Part shown: positions 23,354 through 31,379 of the stretch, piece after piece
Position numbering within the stretch: the first letter of the stretch is position 1
Layout: every line of letters starts with the position of its first letter
Origin: Paenibacillus sp. JQZ6Y-1
Lineage (GTDB): Bacteria > Bacillota > Bacilli > Paenibacillales > Paenibacillaceae
Assembly (NCBI RefSeq): GCF_040719145.1
Contig: NZ_JBFDUZ010000012.1
Span: 1-34,945, forward strand
Direction of reading: 5' to 3'
Length of the DNA: 34,945 nucleotides
Translations under genes and position numbers: made by a program
Notes under the pieces: generated by a model
Databases searched by the model: none
Told to the model about the DNA's origin: nothing
What the model saw: only the letters and a program-made list of their open reading frames with translations

Positions 23354-24329
23354 CTGGGCGATTGTGATTGTACTGATGGTATTGCCTATGTACTTGATCC
23401 TCGATTTTAGAACATCTGCGATGACGGTGGTCCAGCGGGAAGAGGATAAATATGATGCAGCATTAAGAGCAGCTACACAAGATGCTGCTGCCCAACTGAA
23501 TACTAACGTATCTCAGGAATATGAAGCAGGGTACGGATCGGAGAAATACTTTCGCGCCAATAAAGAACTGGCACTGGATACGTTCTATCGTTCGCTATAT
23601 TTGAACTTTGGTGTAGTGAATGATCTGACAGGGCAGGGTACACTCAACGCTTATCTACCGGCTATCGTCGTTACAGATTACGACGGATATTATCTGTATG
23701 TCATGACCGAATATAAAGGCTCAGATGGACAGGTGCAGTACAAGCATACATGGCGCCCCAAAAAGCCATATGCCTATTCGGATCAGAGTGGGAATACGAT
23801 TAACTTTTCATTGGATGGATTCGTTAAGGTGTATCAGCGATCTACTGGTACATGGATCGAGGGTAGACAAGTAGATTTAAAAGGGAAAACCTCTGTCGAT
23901 TTATTGAATCATACCGATCAGTTTGAAGCCAAACGGCGAGAAGTGATTGTAAGCAGTATTCAACAAGATTTGCAATATTTTATCAACAAACATAATCAGT
24001 ATGCCTCTAGAAATGGAATCAGCTATATATTCACATTACCAACGATTGATCAGGAAGAATGGACCAATACGATTGATGATATTGGTATTATAGCCTTTTT
24101 GCAGGGGATTCCCATGGGAGACCAGGCGTATAACAACTACGCATTAGGCAGCGGTAGATTGGTCAAAACAACATCGGTCGTTGGAGCTGTAGATCCCGAT
24201 ACAGGTACGAAATATGCGTACAATGCAACATGTACATTTCCATATGAGCCTCAGGAGATATTTAGTAACAAAAAAGAAGCAGCGGCAGCAGGGTATTTTC
24301 CAAAAGAATGTGTGAATGGGCAGAAATAA
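23340..24329 (+). CDS. Single-TM exported protein, possible TadG-like or tip subunit
   Basis: The 329-residue protein starts with a membrane helix (about 3-22, IINWAIVIVLMVLPMYLILD), then a charged helix rich in Ala/Gln (REEDKYDAALRAATQDAAAQL) and a large exported domain with many Tyr residues. Only two cysteines are present (CTFPYEP and KECVNGQK), close to the C-terminus, and they could form a disulphide. The first helix plus coiled region resembles TadE/TadG minor pilins, but the rest is not recognised. It is the last gene of the apparatus proper. The final 15 codons, including the stop, recur as a relic at 29083-29127, which shows that it was the left border of the later duplication. Confidence 0.65.
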   Translation: MKIINWAIVIVLMVLPMYLILDFRTSAMTVVQREEDKYDAALRAATQDAAAQLNTNVSQEYEAGYGSEKYFRANKELALDTFYRSLYLNFGVVNDLTGQGTLNAYLPAIVVTDYDGYYLYVMTEYKGSDGQVQYKHTWRPKKPYAYSDQSGNTINFSLDGFVKVYQRSTGTWIEGRQVDLKGKTSVDLLNHTDQFEAKRREVIVSSIQQDLQYFINKHNQYASRNGISYIFTLPTIDQEEWTNTIDDIGIIAFLQGIPMGDQAYNNYALGSGRLVKTTSVVGAVDPDTGTKYAYNATCTFPYEPQEIFSNKKEAAAAGYFPKECVNGQK

Positions 24330-24417
24330 GTAGATGGGAAACGAAATTATAAGGATAGGAAGCAAGATAATAGAGTTGAAATAAATAGTAATGTAGAGAT
24401 GAAAGGGGAAGATTTTG

Positions 24418-25350
24418 ATGAATATGAAACAACTGGCAATGACAACACTGGCGAGTTTGATTCTTACTAGTGTTATTGGGACTATAGCTCCGGTAGCAAG
24501 CGCAGCGACATCGAGTGTAGAGGTATTGCTGAATGCACGGAAAATGAGTTTTCCAGATGCGAAGCCGTTTCAGGATGAGAACAGTGCGGTTATGGTACCG
24601 ATTCGGTTTGTATCCGAGAAACTGGGTGCAAAAGTAGGCTGGAGCAATGTTGCTGGTAGACAGACCGTTACATTGAAAACGGACGATCATAGCGTGGTGA
24701 TGACGGTTGGATCGACGACTGCTGTGATTGATGGGGAAAGCAAACAGTATGATAGCAAGGTGATATTGAAGCAGAGCCGGACGTTCGTGCCATTACGTCT
24801 AGTGAGTGAGGGCCTGGGTCAACCAGTAAACTGGGATCAGGTGGGGAAATGGGTCTGGATTGGTAGTAAGGATGTGCCGTCGATTACGGATCTGAACTTG
24901 AAAAAGCAGTCGATTGCGTCCGTGAAGAAATATTTTAAGACAAATGACTATTTTTTGAAAAATTCGGCGGATAAGCCATACAAAGAAGCAGCAATTCTGC
25001 AAGTAAAAGATCTGCCGGTGAAGATCGACGGTGTGACGATTTACGACATTCAGCCAGTAAACATTGACGGGGGACAATACTTCCGAGTACGGACGGACCG
25101 ATACAGTCAACCGTTGTTGTATCTCACCAAAAAAGAGGATTTTCGGTTACGCTCAGATGTTACTAGAATGATGACAAAAAATGGTGATAAGACTATGTTT
25201 TATTACTTTAATTTACTGTCACACGCTGATGTTGATTTACAGGGGATTGTAGATAAAAACCCGCTACGTGCAAAGGATTTGGACTATGTAATGATGTCAG
25301 ATACACAGGAAAATTCACTAGTATTGCTGTCCAATCCATGGAGGCAATAG
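24418..25350 (+). CDS. Secreted copper-amine-oxidase-N (stalk) domain protein A
   Basis: The 310-residue protein has a Sec signal peptide (MNMKQLAMTTLASLILTSVIG..., cleavage after ASA near residue 31). Two CuAO-N/stalk halves follow (about 35-150), marked by AVMVPIRFVSEKLGAKVGW and TFVPLRLVSEGLGQPVNW. These domains are structural modules on many Paenibacillus surface proteins; no amine oxidase catalytic part is present. The last 150 residues (DLNLKKQSIASVKKYF... to SNPWRQ) are an unrecognised domain. ATG 24418 follows AAAGGGGAA at eight bases. The giant gene starts one base after its stop, so the two products are made together, perhaps as partners or chaperone and client. A paralogue at 29209 shares the N-terminal DNA but not the C-terminal. 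Confidence 0.82.
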   Translation: MNMKQLAMTTLASLILTSVIGTIAPVASAATSSVEVLLNARKMSFPDAKPFQDENSAVMVPIRFVSEKLGAKVGWSNVAGRQTVTLKTDDHSVVMTVGSTTAVIDGESKQYDSKVILKQSRTFVPLRLVSEGLGQPVNWDQVGKWVWIGSKDVPSITDLNLKKQSIASVKKYFKTNDYFLKNSADKPYKEAAILQVKDLPVKIDGVTIYDIQPVNIDGGQYFRVRTDRYSQPLLYLTKKEDFRLRSDVTRMMTKNGDKTMFYYFNLLSHADVDLQGIVDKNPLRAKDLDYVMMSDTQENSLVLLSNPWRQ

Positions 25351-25351
25351 G

Positions 25352-28300
25352 ATGAATCGACTTCCCCAATGGGTGCAGCGGCATAAACTACTTGTTGCCG
25401 TAATCTTGACGCTCCTTCTGGTATTGCCTATCGCACTGATCCAGACGAACTCGGCGGCATATGCCGCCGAGGAACCAGCAGCCATTACGCCACTCAGTTA
25501 CTACAAAAACGAAGCGCCAAATGCCACCGACGCGAACCACCGGTACTTTGTCGGCATGATGTACTTTGACATGTGGAAAGGCACATCTTGGGACAATGGC
25601 ATTGAGCCGCAAAAACATATGCAGGGCATGGCAGAACAAAAATACGCCTTCAATTTCCCCGGACGCAAAGTCAAAAGTATCAAAGCGGAAGTGTTTACAC
25701 CGACAGCGGATAATCTCAAGTATTTCTCAGCTTCACGGACAGACGAATGGAGCAAATACAAAGAATTTGCTACAGAAGGCACAACGAACAGCGATATTTC
25801 ATTCACCACGTCCGGGATCGGAACGGATACAGCTACCATCCCGTTTAAGATCAATATCCGTTTAGACACCAAAAGCAAACTAGCCGACGACATTACGTAC
25901 ACTTGCGGCGAGCGCTGTAACCAAGGGGTCTATGGCTACCGGATTTACGCGCCGGTGGTATTCGACATCGAGCTGGCGGGCAAGCTGGAGGTCTACTACA
26001 AGACCACGGACGGCAAGTCGCTGAACGACATCTTCCCGCCACGTCAGGAAGATATGGCAGTCGGTACCGAATACACATTCGACCCGCCGAAGGACGAGGA
26101 TTACGAGTACAAAGGCTACAAGAAAAGCACCACCGGCGACGCGCCCAGCGGCGATATGCAGGACGGGCAGCCGCCTGCCTTCACGTACAAAGGCAACTTT
26201 GATACGTATACCGCTTACCAGTACTATCAGGCGTTAGAGCCGTGCCAAGATGGGCAGACGAAGGCAGACAATCCGCAGTGTGAACCGGAAGAACCCCCGC
26301 CAACTGGCATTTGCACTTGGACGATAGAACCGCCAGAAGTAGCTGATACGCAAGAGAAAACATTTATGAGTTCTGTCGCATCTGGACACATCCTAGCAGA
26401 CGATCTCAGTAACGATCGCCACTTCGATGCGACACGCGGCATTCCTACTAGCGAAAACCTATACGCGAATGCGTGGGATTACAGCTACTTATTCAATCAT
26501 ACGTTTGATAATATGGAAGGGAATGTGAAATACAATTGTAGCATGAGTGTGAAATATCATCTGACGTGGACGAGTGCTAAAGGGCGACCGCGTAGTACCG
26601 ATGAGACAAAACATTATACATTTGATTTTAGCTTGCCGTATGCTTACTGGCAGATTAACCGCTTGGAAGTACTGCAGATCAGCGGCGCAACAATGGAGAA
26701 TTACGCACTGCCGGGTGGAAGCATCATTCTTAGTCCGATGCAAACACCGCCATCAACAAAGCTAAGACATAGCGATGATGAAAAGGATCATGTGAAGCCG
26801 GCCAATACCATCAAGTTCAGCTATAGCCCTCCAACAGTTAGAGGAGGTCATAGCAAACCGACACCACCGAACGATAAAGATAAGCTGCGTAACATGGCAA
26901 AAAATAACACCGATGATCCGGATGTCCGTAACGACAAACTAGACTTTACATTTTCGGGAACGACCACGGAAGTGATGAATGGAGATTGGGTGAAAAACGA
27001 AGGAGAAGCGCCAAGCGAAATTCCAGATGCACCGCTCATCCGACCGTTCAAAGAAACGAAGGAAATGACGTTGTATAAAGCCAATCTGACCATTTCCAAA
27101 ACGCTTGTTAACAAAGCTAATACACCAGCAACGGGCACGATTTACTTTAAGCTGCAGGACAATCAGGTGAATGGTGTCGGGGATATGCGGTATCCCATCC
27201 ATAACATTAATACCGTCACTGTGCATACCCCCGTAGTCAACTACAGTGAGATTACGGATGATCAGGCGCATAATCAGAAAACGGAACCGAATACCCAGCG
27301 AGCTGCCTTGATTTTGGAACGACCCTTTACCGTACGGATTCCGACAGAAGGACAGCATTTGAATGGATCTAGTTACCCCGGCTATGGGGATCGGGATTAT
27401 GCCAAATACTTCCGCACCAAGCAGGTACGCTTTCCCTTCGATGTATACAATGAGGATCGAACCAAGTTTATCGCCAAAGATACGTGGACCGATATTCCGG
27501 TCAAGCAATTGGATACTACATTTCAATTACCAGTGTGGGTAGACGAAGGGGATTATACGGTCTATTACCGGAATATTGCGGAGAATGCCCCCACTAACTT
27601 TACGACGCAGCAAGATGCCAACACCCAGTTAGCGAATCACGTCGCTACCGATACGATTGATGTGGAAGTGATCGGACGACTGTATGATTTTCATCTGACC
27701 GACATTGCGGACTACAACTGGGAAACTGTATTTCGAACCCAAAAAGGTAGCAGTCAACCAACTGGGCTGAGTTATTGGGTAGGGGAGAATGGAATCGATG
27801 GTCAGCCGCGTGGAAATGAGCAGCCGTTTATGCTACCGATTCATGCAGGGAGTCATCCGCAGCAGGGCTTCAAAAATGCAGCGATCAAATTGGGGTATCA
27901 TTTCAAGTTTGATTTGAAAACCAAAGGGAATATGTTTAGTAATCTAGATGGAATACGAATAACAACAGACTTTCGATACTACAAAAAAGATGGATCTGCT
28001 ACTGTTCCGGTCGATCTGTACTATCGGGATGCTAAGCAAACCTTTATAAAGATAGGGTCTGCCCAAGATCAGGAGAAGCGATATAGCATTCTAAACGAAC
28101 GATTGCGCAATGTTCCCGAACAGGAAATGTTGGACACAGCAGATTGGAAATACAAGACGTATTACACTCCAGAACAGCTGGCAGGCGTTACCCAACAGAA
28201 GTTTGAAACCAATTATATCAATAACGTCACTCAACAAAAAACATCGGTAGGGAATTTTGCGCAGTTGCTGCTTCCCGAACAGCTACGAACGCTGATCGGT

Positions 28301-28732
28301 CCGAAAACGGGGATACCGACGAATGCATCTGCCACTGTAGAACGAGCGAATGCTTCGATACAGACATGGTATGGCGAGTACAGCTTGCCGGCTGAAACCT
28401 ACATGGTAGAGCGAGGAACAGACATAGCCGAATACGCACGCAAGCATGGGGGATTGGATGAGAAGTCTCCGATTTGGCTACGGCAAGGATATGTAGTCGT
28501 GAACTTCAATATCGAGTCGATTCAGCAAGGTGATCTGAAGCATCCGCATTTGCAATACATCCATGCTCCACAAATGAATGCAAAGAAGAGGAATCAGTGG
28601 CAAATGGAAGGATTCCAAGATCAGATGATCGATGCGTATCATCATACGTTTTCGTTGCAAGATGGAGACGTAGCATTTTACCATGCTGGACAGTCCAGCA
28701 AAGATGATTTTGGTGCACAGGCGCCTCATTAG
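25352..28732 (+). CDS. Giant secreted protein 1 of the Tad-like locus
   Basis: The 1126-residue protein has a Sec signal peptide (basic MNRLPQWVQRHK, hydrophobic LLVAVILTLLLVLPIAL, cleavage after AYA near 38). A unique N-terminal domain follows (about 45-215, with CGERC), then a MucBP-like repeat (about 218-300, KLEVYYKTTDGKSL to KGNFDTYTAYQYY), a Cys- and Pro-containing linker, and a conserved region from Cys321 (CTWTIEPP) to the end. That part includes SVASGHILADDLSNDRHFDA, a Pro-rich stretch at about 490-520, and beta-strand-rich domains. No LPXTG, choline-binding or SLH anchor is seen. Cotranscription with the pilus-like operon suggests a surface adhesin or an exported substrate. I do not recognise a named family with confidence. 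The C-terminal 450 residues are almost identical to those of the copy at 31380. Confidence 0.85.
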   Translation: MNRLPQWVQRHKLLVAVILTLLLVLPIALIQTNSAAYAAEEPAAITPLSYYKNEAPNATDANHRYFVGMMYFDMWKGTSWDNGIEPQKHMQGMAEQKYAFNFPGRKVKSIKAEVFTPTADNLKYFSASRTDEWSKYKEFATEGTTNSDISFTTSGIGTDTATIPFKINIRLDTKSKLADDITYTCGERCNQGVYGYRIYAPVVFDIELAGKLEVYYKTTDGKSLNDIFPPRQEDMAVGTEYTFDPPKDEDYEYKGYKKSTTGDAPSGDMQDGQPPAFTYKGNFDTYTAYQYYQALEPCQDGQTKADNPQCEPEEPPPTGICTWTIEPPEVADTQEKTFMSSVASGHILADDLSNDRHFDATRGIPTSENLYANAWDYSYLFNHTFDNMEGNVKYNCSMSVKYHLTWTSAKGRPRSTDETKHYTFDFSLPYAYWQINRLEVLQISGATMENYALPGGSIILSPMQTPPSTKLRHSDDEKDHVKPANTIKFSYSPPTVRGGHSKPTPPNDKDKLRNMAKNNTDDPDVRNDKLDFTFSGTTTEVMNGDWVKNEGEAPSEIPDAPLIRPFKETKEMTLYKANLTISKTLVNKANTPATGTIYFKLQDNQVNGVGDMRYPIHNINTVTVHTPVVNYSEITDDQAHNQKTEPNTQRAALILERPFTVRIPTEGQHLNGSSYPGYGDRDYAKYFRTKQVRFPFDVYNEDRTKFIAKDTWTDIPVKQLDTTFQLPVWVDEGDYTVYYRNIAENAPTNFTTQQDANTQLANHVATDTIDVEVIGRLYDFHLTDIADYNWETVFRTQKGSSQPTGLSYWVGENGIDGQPRGNEQPFMLPIHAGSHPQQGFKNAAIKLGYHFKFDLKTKGNMFSNLDGIRITTDFRYYKKDGSATVPVDLYYRDAKQTFIKIGSAQDQEKRYSILNERLRNVPEQEMLDTADWKYKTYYTPEQLAGVTQQKFETNYINNVTQQKTSVGNFAQLLLPEQLRTLIGPKTGIPTNASATVERANASIQTWYGEYSLPAETYMVERGTDIAEYARKHGGLDEKSPIWLRQGYVVVNFNIESIQQGDLKHPHLQYIHAPQMNAKKRNQWQMEGFQDQMIDAYHHTFSLQDGDVAFYHAGQSSKDDFGAQAPH
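27371..28698 (+). repeat. Near-identical 1.33 kb tract, copy 1
   Basis: Compared by eye with 33618-34945 (offset 6247), I find one substitution: C at 27489 against T at 33736, Thr to Ile. Immediately upstream, about 40 bases contain seven differences, so identity begins abruptly. The match extends to the window end and may continue. Confidence 0.9.
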
Positions 28733-29208
28733 CAATAGAAAAATTGGACACAAGATGAGTAAGCAGACGTTATGAGACAATCGGCAAATAAAATAACAGG
28801 CGTGGTTTTTATGAAGAATAACTTTAAAAAGACGTTATGAAAGATATGCCGATGTTTCTTTGTCGACATTGACTGTGAACGATTCATGGATGGAGTCATT
28901 CTCAATGCAAGTTTATTTGCAGCGAATGATTTATCGTTTGGGAAGAACATGATTAATCACTCGATAAATATCAGAAAAAAATAAATCATTTATATAAGAT
29001 TATATTTCATTTGGTCTACGCTCGATTGATAGTAACATACTATACTTACTAAGGTGAAATTGAGTAAGTCTTATTATTGACTGCAGCAGGGTATTTTCCA
29101 AAAGAATGTGTGAATAGGCAGAAGTAAGTAGATGGGAAATGAAACTATAAACATACGAAGAAAGAGATTAGATTTAAAAATAGAGAATAATGGAAGGGGA
29201 TGATTTTA
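28733..29208. other. Gap between the duplicated modules
   Basis: No functional gene is supported. AATGATTTAT (28925-28934) can pair with ATAAATCATT (28981-28990), and ATTTATCG (28929-28936) with CGATAAAT (28962-28969); these are competing weak hairpins. AGACGTTATGA occurs twice (28765 and 28830). From 29083 the sequence copies the left edge of module A, including a 45-base gene relic and the stretch leading to the stalk gene ribosome site. No inverted terminal repeats, transposase or target-site duplication were found. Confidence 0.6.
29083..29127 (+). pseudogene. Relic of the 3' end of the gene at 23340
   Basis: Fifteen codons including the stop (AAGYFPKECVNRQK) repeat the end of the exported-protein gene at 24285-24329, with one residue change (Gly to Arg). 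No upstream part of that gene is present. The match continues for about 30 bases beyond the stop. It marks the left border of the duplicated unit and is not itself a gene. Confidence 0.85.
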
Positions 29209-30147
29209 ATGAATATGAAACAACTGGCAATGACAACACTGGCGAGTTTGATTCTTACTGGTGTTATTGGGACTGTAGCTCCGGTAGCAAGCGCAGCGAC
29301 ATCGAGTGTGGAAGTCTTGCTGAATGCGCGGAAAATGAGCTTTCCAGATGCAAAGCCATTTCAGGATGAGAACAGTGCGGTTATGGTGCCGATCCGGTTT
29401 GTATCTGAGAAGTTGGGTGCAAAAGTGGGCTGGAGCAATGTTGCTGGTAAACAGACCGTTACATTGAAAACGGATGATCATAGCGTGGTGATGACGGTTG
29501 GATCTGCGACTGCGGTTGTTGATGGTCAAAGCAAACAGTATGATAGCAAAATCATTCTGAAGCAGAGCCGGACGTTCGTGCCATTACGTCTAGTGAGTGA
29601 GGGCCTGGGTCAACCAGTAAACTGGGATCAGGTGGGGAAATGGGTCTGGATTGGTAGTAGGGAAGTACCAACTTTAGAAGAATTGAATTTGAATACAAAA
29701 CCAATTTCGTTCGTTAAAAAGTATTTTGATCAAAGAAGTGATAGTACTTTTTTGAATAACATCAGTAATAAACCATATATAAACGTCTTAATGCCTAAAT
29801 TAAATGATTTGCCAATAAAGATGAATGGAATAATTCTTTATGATATAGAACCTATAGAGATAAACGGTGAAAACTATTTGAAGTTGCGTACTGATAGTAA
29901 GAACATTGGAGTGGATCTGTTAACTAAAAATCAAGACTTCAGAAAGCGGACAGAGCGAGACAAGTTGAAGGAAAAAAGCTCTGATAATTCAGTTAATCAT
30001 TATTTTAATTTAGTTTCCTTTACTGACGAACTTATTTTTAAAATCAAAGATAAAAAACCCATTGATGTAACAGACATTGACTACGTGCTGTATGAGTACG
30101 CTTCAAAAGATTCAATGGTCCTGCTTTCTAATCCATGGAGAGAGTAA
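29209..30147 (+). CDS. Secreted stalk-domain protein B (paralogue of protein A)
   Basis: The 312-residue protein has a signal peptide and two CuAO-N halves that differ from protein A at only a few residues (GVIGTVAP for SVIGTIAP, and VVDGQSKQYDSKII). About 100 bases covering TFVPLRLVSEGLGQPVNW are identical in DNA. The C-terminal domain (from EVPTLEELNL, about residue 155) is strongly diverged and more A+T rich, keeping only scattered matches such as KKYF, NKPY, YDIEPI, YFNL and the final SNPWRE. I chose ATG 29209 by alignment with protein A; an ATG at 29200 lies against the ribosome site. It is followed by a 101-base gap and a second, distinct stalk gene, whereas protein A directly abuts its giant partner. 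Confidence 0.8.
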   Translation: MNMKQLAMTTLASLILTGVIGTVAPVASAATSSVEVLLNARKMSFPDAKPFQDENSAVMVPIRFVSEKLGAKVGWSNVAGKQTVTLKTDDHSVVMTVGSATAVVDGQSKQYDSKIILKQSRTFVPLRLVSEGLGQPVNWDQVGKWVWIGSREVPTLEELNLNTKPISFVKKYFDQRSDSTFLNNISNKPYINVLMPKLNDLPIKMNGIILYDIEPIEINGENYLKLRTDSKNIGVDLLTKNQDFRKRTERDKLKEKSSDNSVNHYFNLVSFTDELIFKIKDKKPIDVTDIDYVLYEYASKDSMVLLSNPWRE

Positions 30148-30248
30148 AACACTCAAAACGACATGCTTTTTTAATAACAATTAATAAATAAAATAGTACA
30201 AAAACTTATGATTGCTAAATCAAAATTGATAACTAGGAGTGATATTTC

Positions 30249-31352
30249 ATGAATACTACGAAAAAATATTTCACAGCTTTAGCTAGTAGCATAATTATTG
30301 CTACATCGATTGCGTCGGTTGCCAGCGCATCTACGCCAGTATCGATCATTATGGATGGCGTGACTGCACCATACACGGATACCCTTCCTTTCGTGAATGA
30401 CGGTTCAACCATGGTGCCGATCCGCTTTGTCAGTGAAAACCTGGGGGCGAAAGTTAATTGGGATAACTCAACTAAAACGGTTGGCATTTTAAAAGACGGC
30501 AAGAGCATTACGCTCAAGGTCGGTTCGTCCAGCGCGAGTGTAAATGGAACGCTACAAGATGTGGGTGCAAAGAGCATGCAGAAAAATAGCACGGTACTTG
30601 TACCGTTGCGCTTTGTCAGCGAAGTGCTTGGAGCGAATGTCAATTGGAATGCAGCAGAGTCTACGGTTCGAATCAGTACCGGTAAAGATGTTGGCGTTGT
30701 AGATGATCAAGGCCGTGCGATCCGGACAACGAATCTACCGAGTAATGCTTCGGCTTACCCATACATTCTGAAAGATATTCCTAACACGATGTATGAGATG
30801 ACCGGTCGCAAGATTCCAAGAAGCACGACAACAACTGCAAAACAGCTCTATGCTACAGACAAGCTATTTCAAAATGGCATTTATCCGAAGCGCTGGGCTA
30901 ACAATGCGGATGAGTATTACAAGCTTATCTTTAACGTAGATTACCGTACAATCAGTAACAATTGGGTGGATCAGGTTTATAGCCACATGAACACTTCAAA
31001 TGTAATGCTAAAAACTGACTTGAGTAATTATGTGGCATGGGTGAAGAAGAACCATATTATTTTGGAAGGCGATCTATCTGCAGAACCATCGATGATTACT
31101 TATAATTCGTTCGACGGTTATAGCATCCGAGGTCATTATACAGTGGAATTTGTGAATTACGATTCAATGAAGGATTTGATCTATGATCCACTGTTCTCAG
31201 ATGGAAATCAAGCGACGAAGTTTAAAAAAGGGCATCGTTATGAAGGATATACTGATATCACAATTTCTACTAATGCATTCAATGGCACTTTATTAAAAAT
31301 CGATGCATTAACGAGTTTGTTTTTGAATTCGCCAGCTTGGGAAGTGAAATAA
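30249..31352 (+). CDS. Secreted stalk-domain protein C
   Basis: The 367-residue protein has a Sec signal peptide (MNTTKKYFTALASSIIIATSIASVASA, cleavage near 27). It has two CuAO-N halves (about 30-150) with TMVPIRFVSENLGAKVNW and VLVPLRFVSEVLGANVNW, closer to the family consensus than in proteins A and B. The C-terminal 210 residues contain many Tyr and Asn (for example YYKLIFNVDYRTISNNWVDQVYSHMN) and are not recognised; they do not resemble the tails of A or B. AGGAG at 30235-30239 is the ribosome site. The giant gene follows 27 bases later and probably depends on this gene for translation. It has no counterpart in module A, so it was either gained in B or lost from A. Confidence 0.8.
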   Translation: MNTTKKYFTALASSIIIATSIASVASASTPVSIIMDGVTAPYTDTLPFVNDGSTMVPIRFVSENLGAKVNWDNSTKTVGILKDGKSITLKVGSSSASVNGTLQDVGAKSMQKNSTVLVPLRFVSEVLGANVNWNAAESTVRISTGKDVGVVDDQGRAIRTTNLPSNASAYPYILKDIPNTMYEMTGRKIPRSTTTTAKQLYATDKLFQNGIYPKRWANNADEYYKLIFNVDYRTISNNWVDQVYSHMNTSNVMLKTDLSNYVAWVKKNHIILEGDLSAEPSMITYNSFDGYSIRGHYTVEFVNYDSMKDLIYDPLFSDGNQATKFKKGHRYEGYTDITISTNAFNGTLLKIDALTSLFLNSPAWEVK

Positions 31353-31379
31353 TTGTATGACGAATTTTAAATACAGGGG

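Larger units (their letters stand above)
24285..28732 (+). repeat. Duplicated module, copy A (stalk protein + giant secreted protein)
   Basis: This unit begins within the 3' end of the preceding gene and runs through the stalk-domain gene and giant gene 1. It is directly repeated at 29083-34945. DNA similarity is uneven: high at the left edge and stalk N-terminus, low in the stalk C-terminus, absent in the N-terminal third of the giant protein, moderate in its middle, and nearly perfect from 27371 on. Confidence 0.85.

Noticed and set aside
26939..27526. Long minus-strand frame (195 codons) with a close counterpart at 33132-33773
   Set aside because: Both lie antisense to the conserved part of the giant genes. 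The second exists only because the giant gene DNA is duplicated; neither has a ribosome site or a protein-like composition.
28733..29208. Insertion sequence or transposon responsible for the duplication
   Set aside because: No transposase, terminal inverted repeats or target duplication could be seen; the border relic is better explained by unequal recombination.
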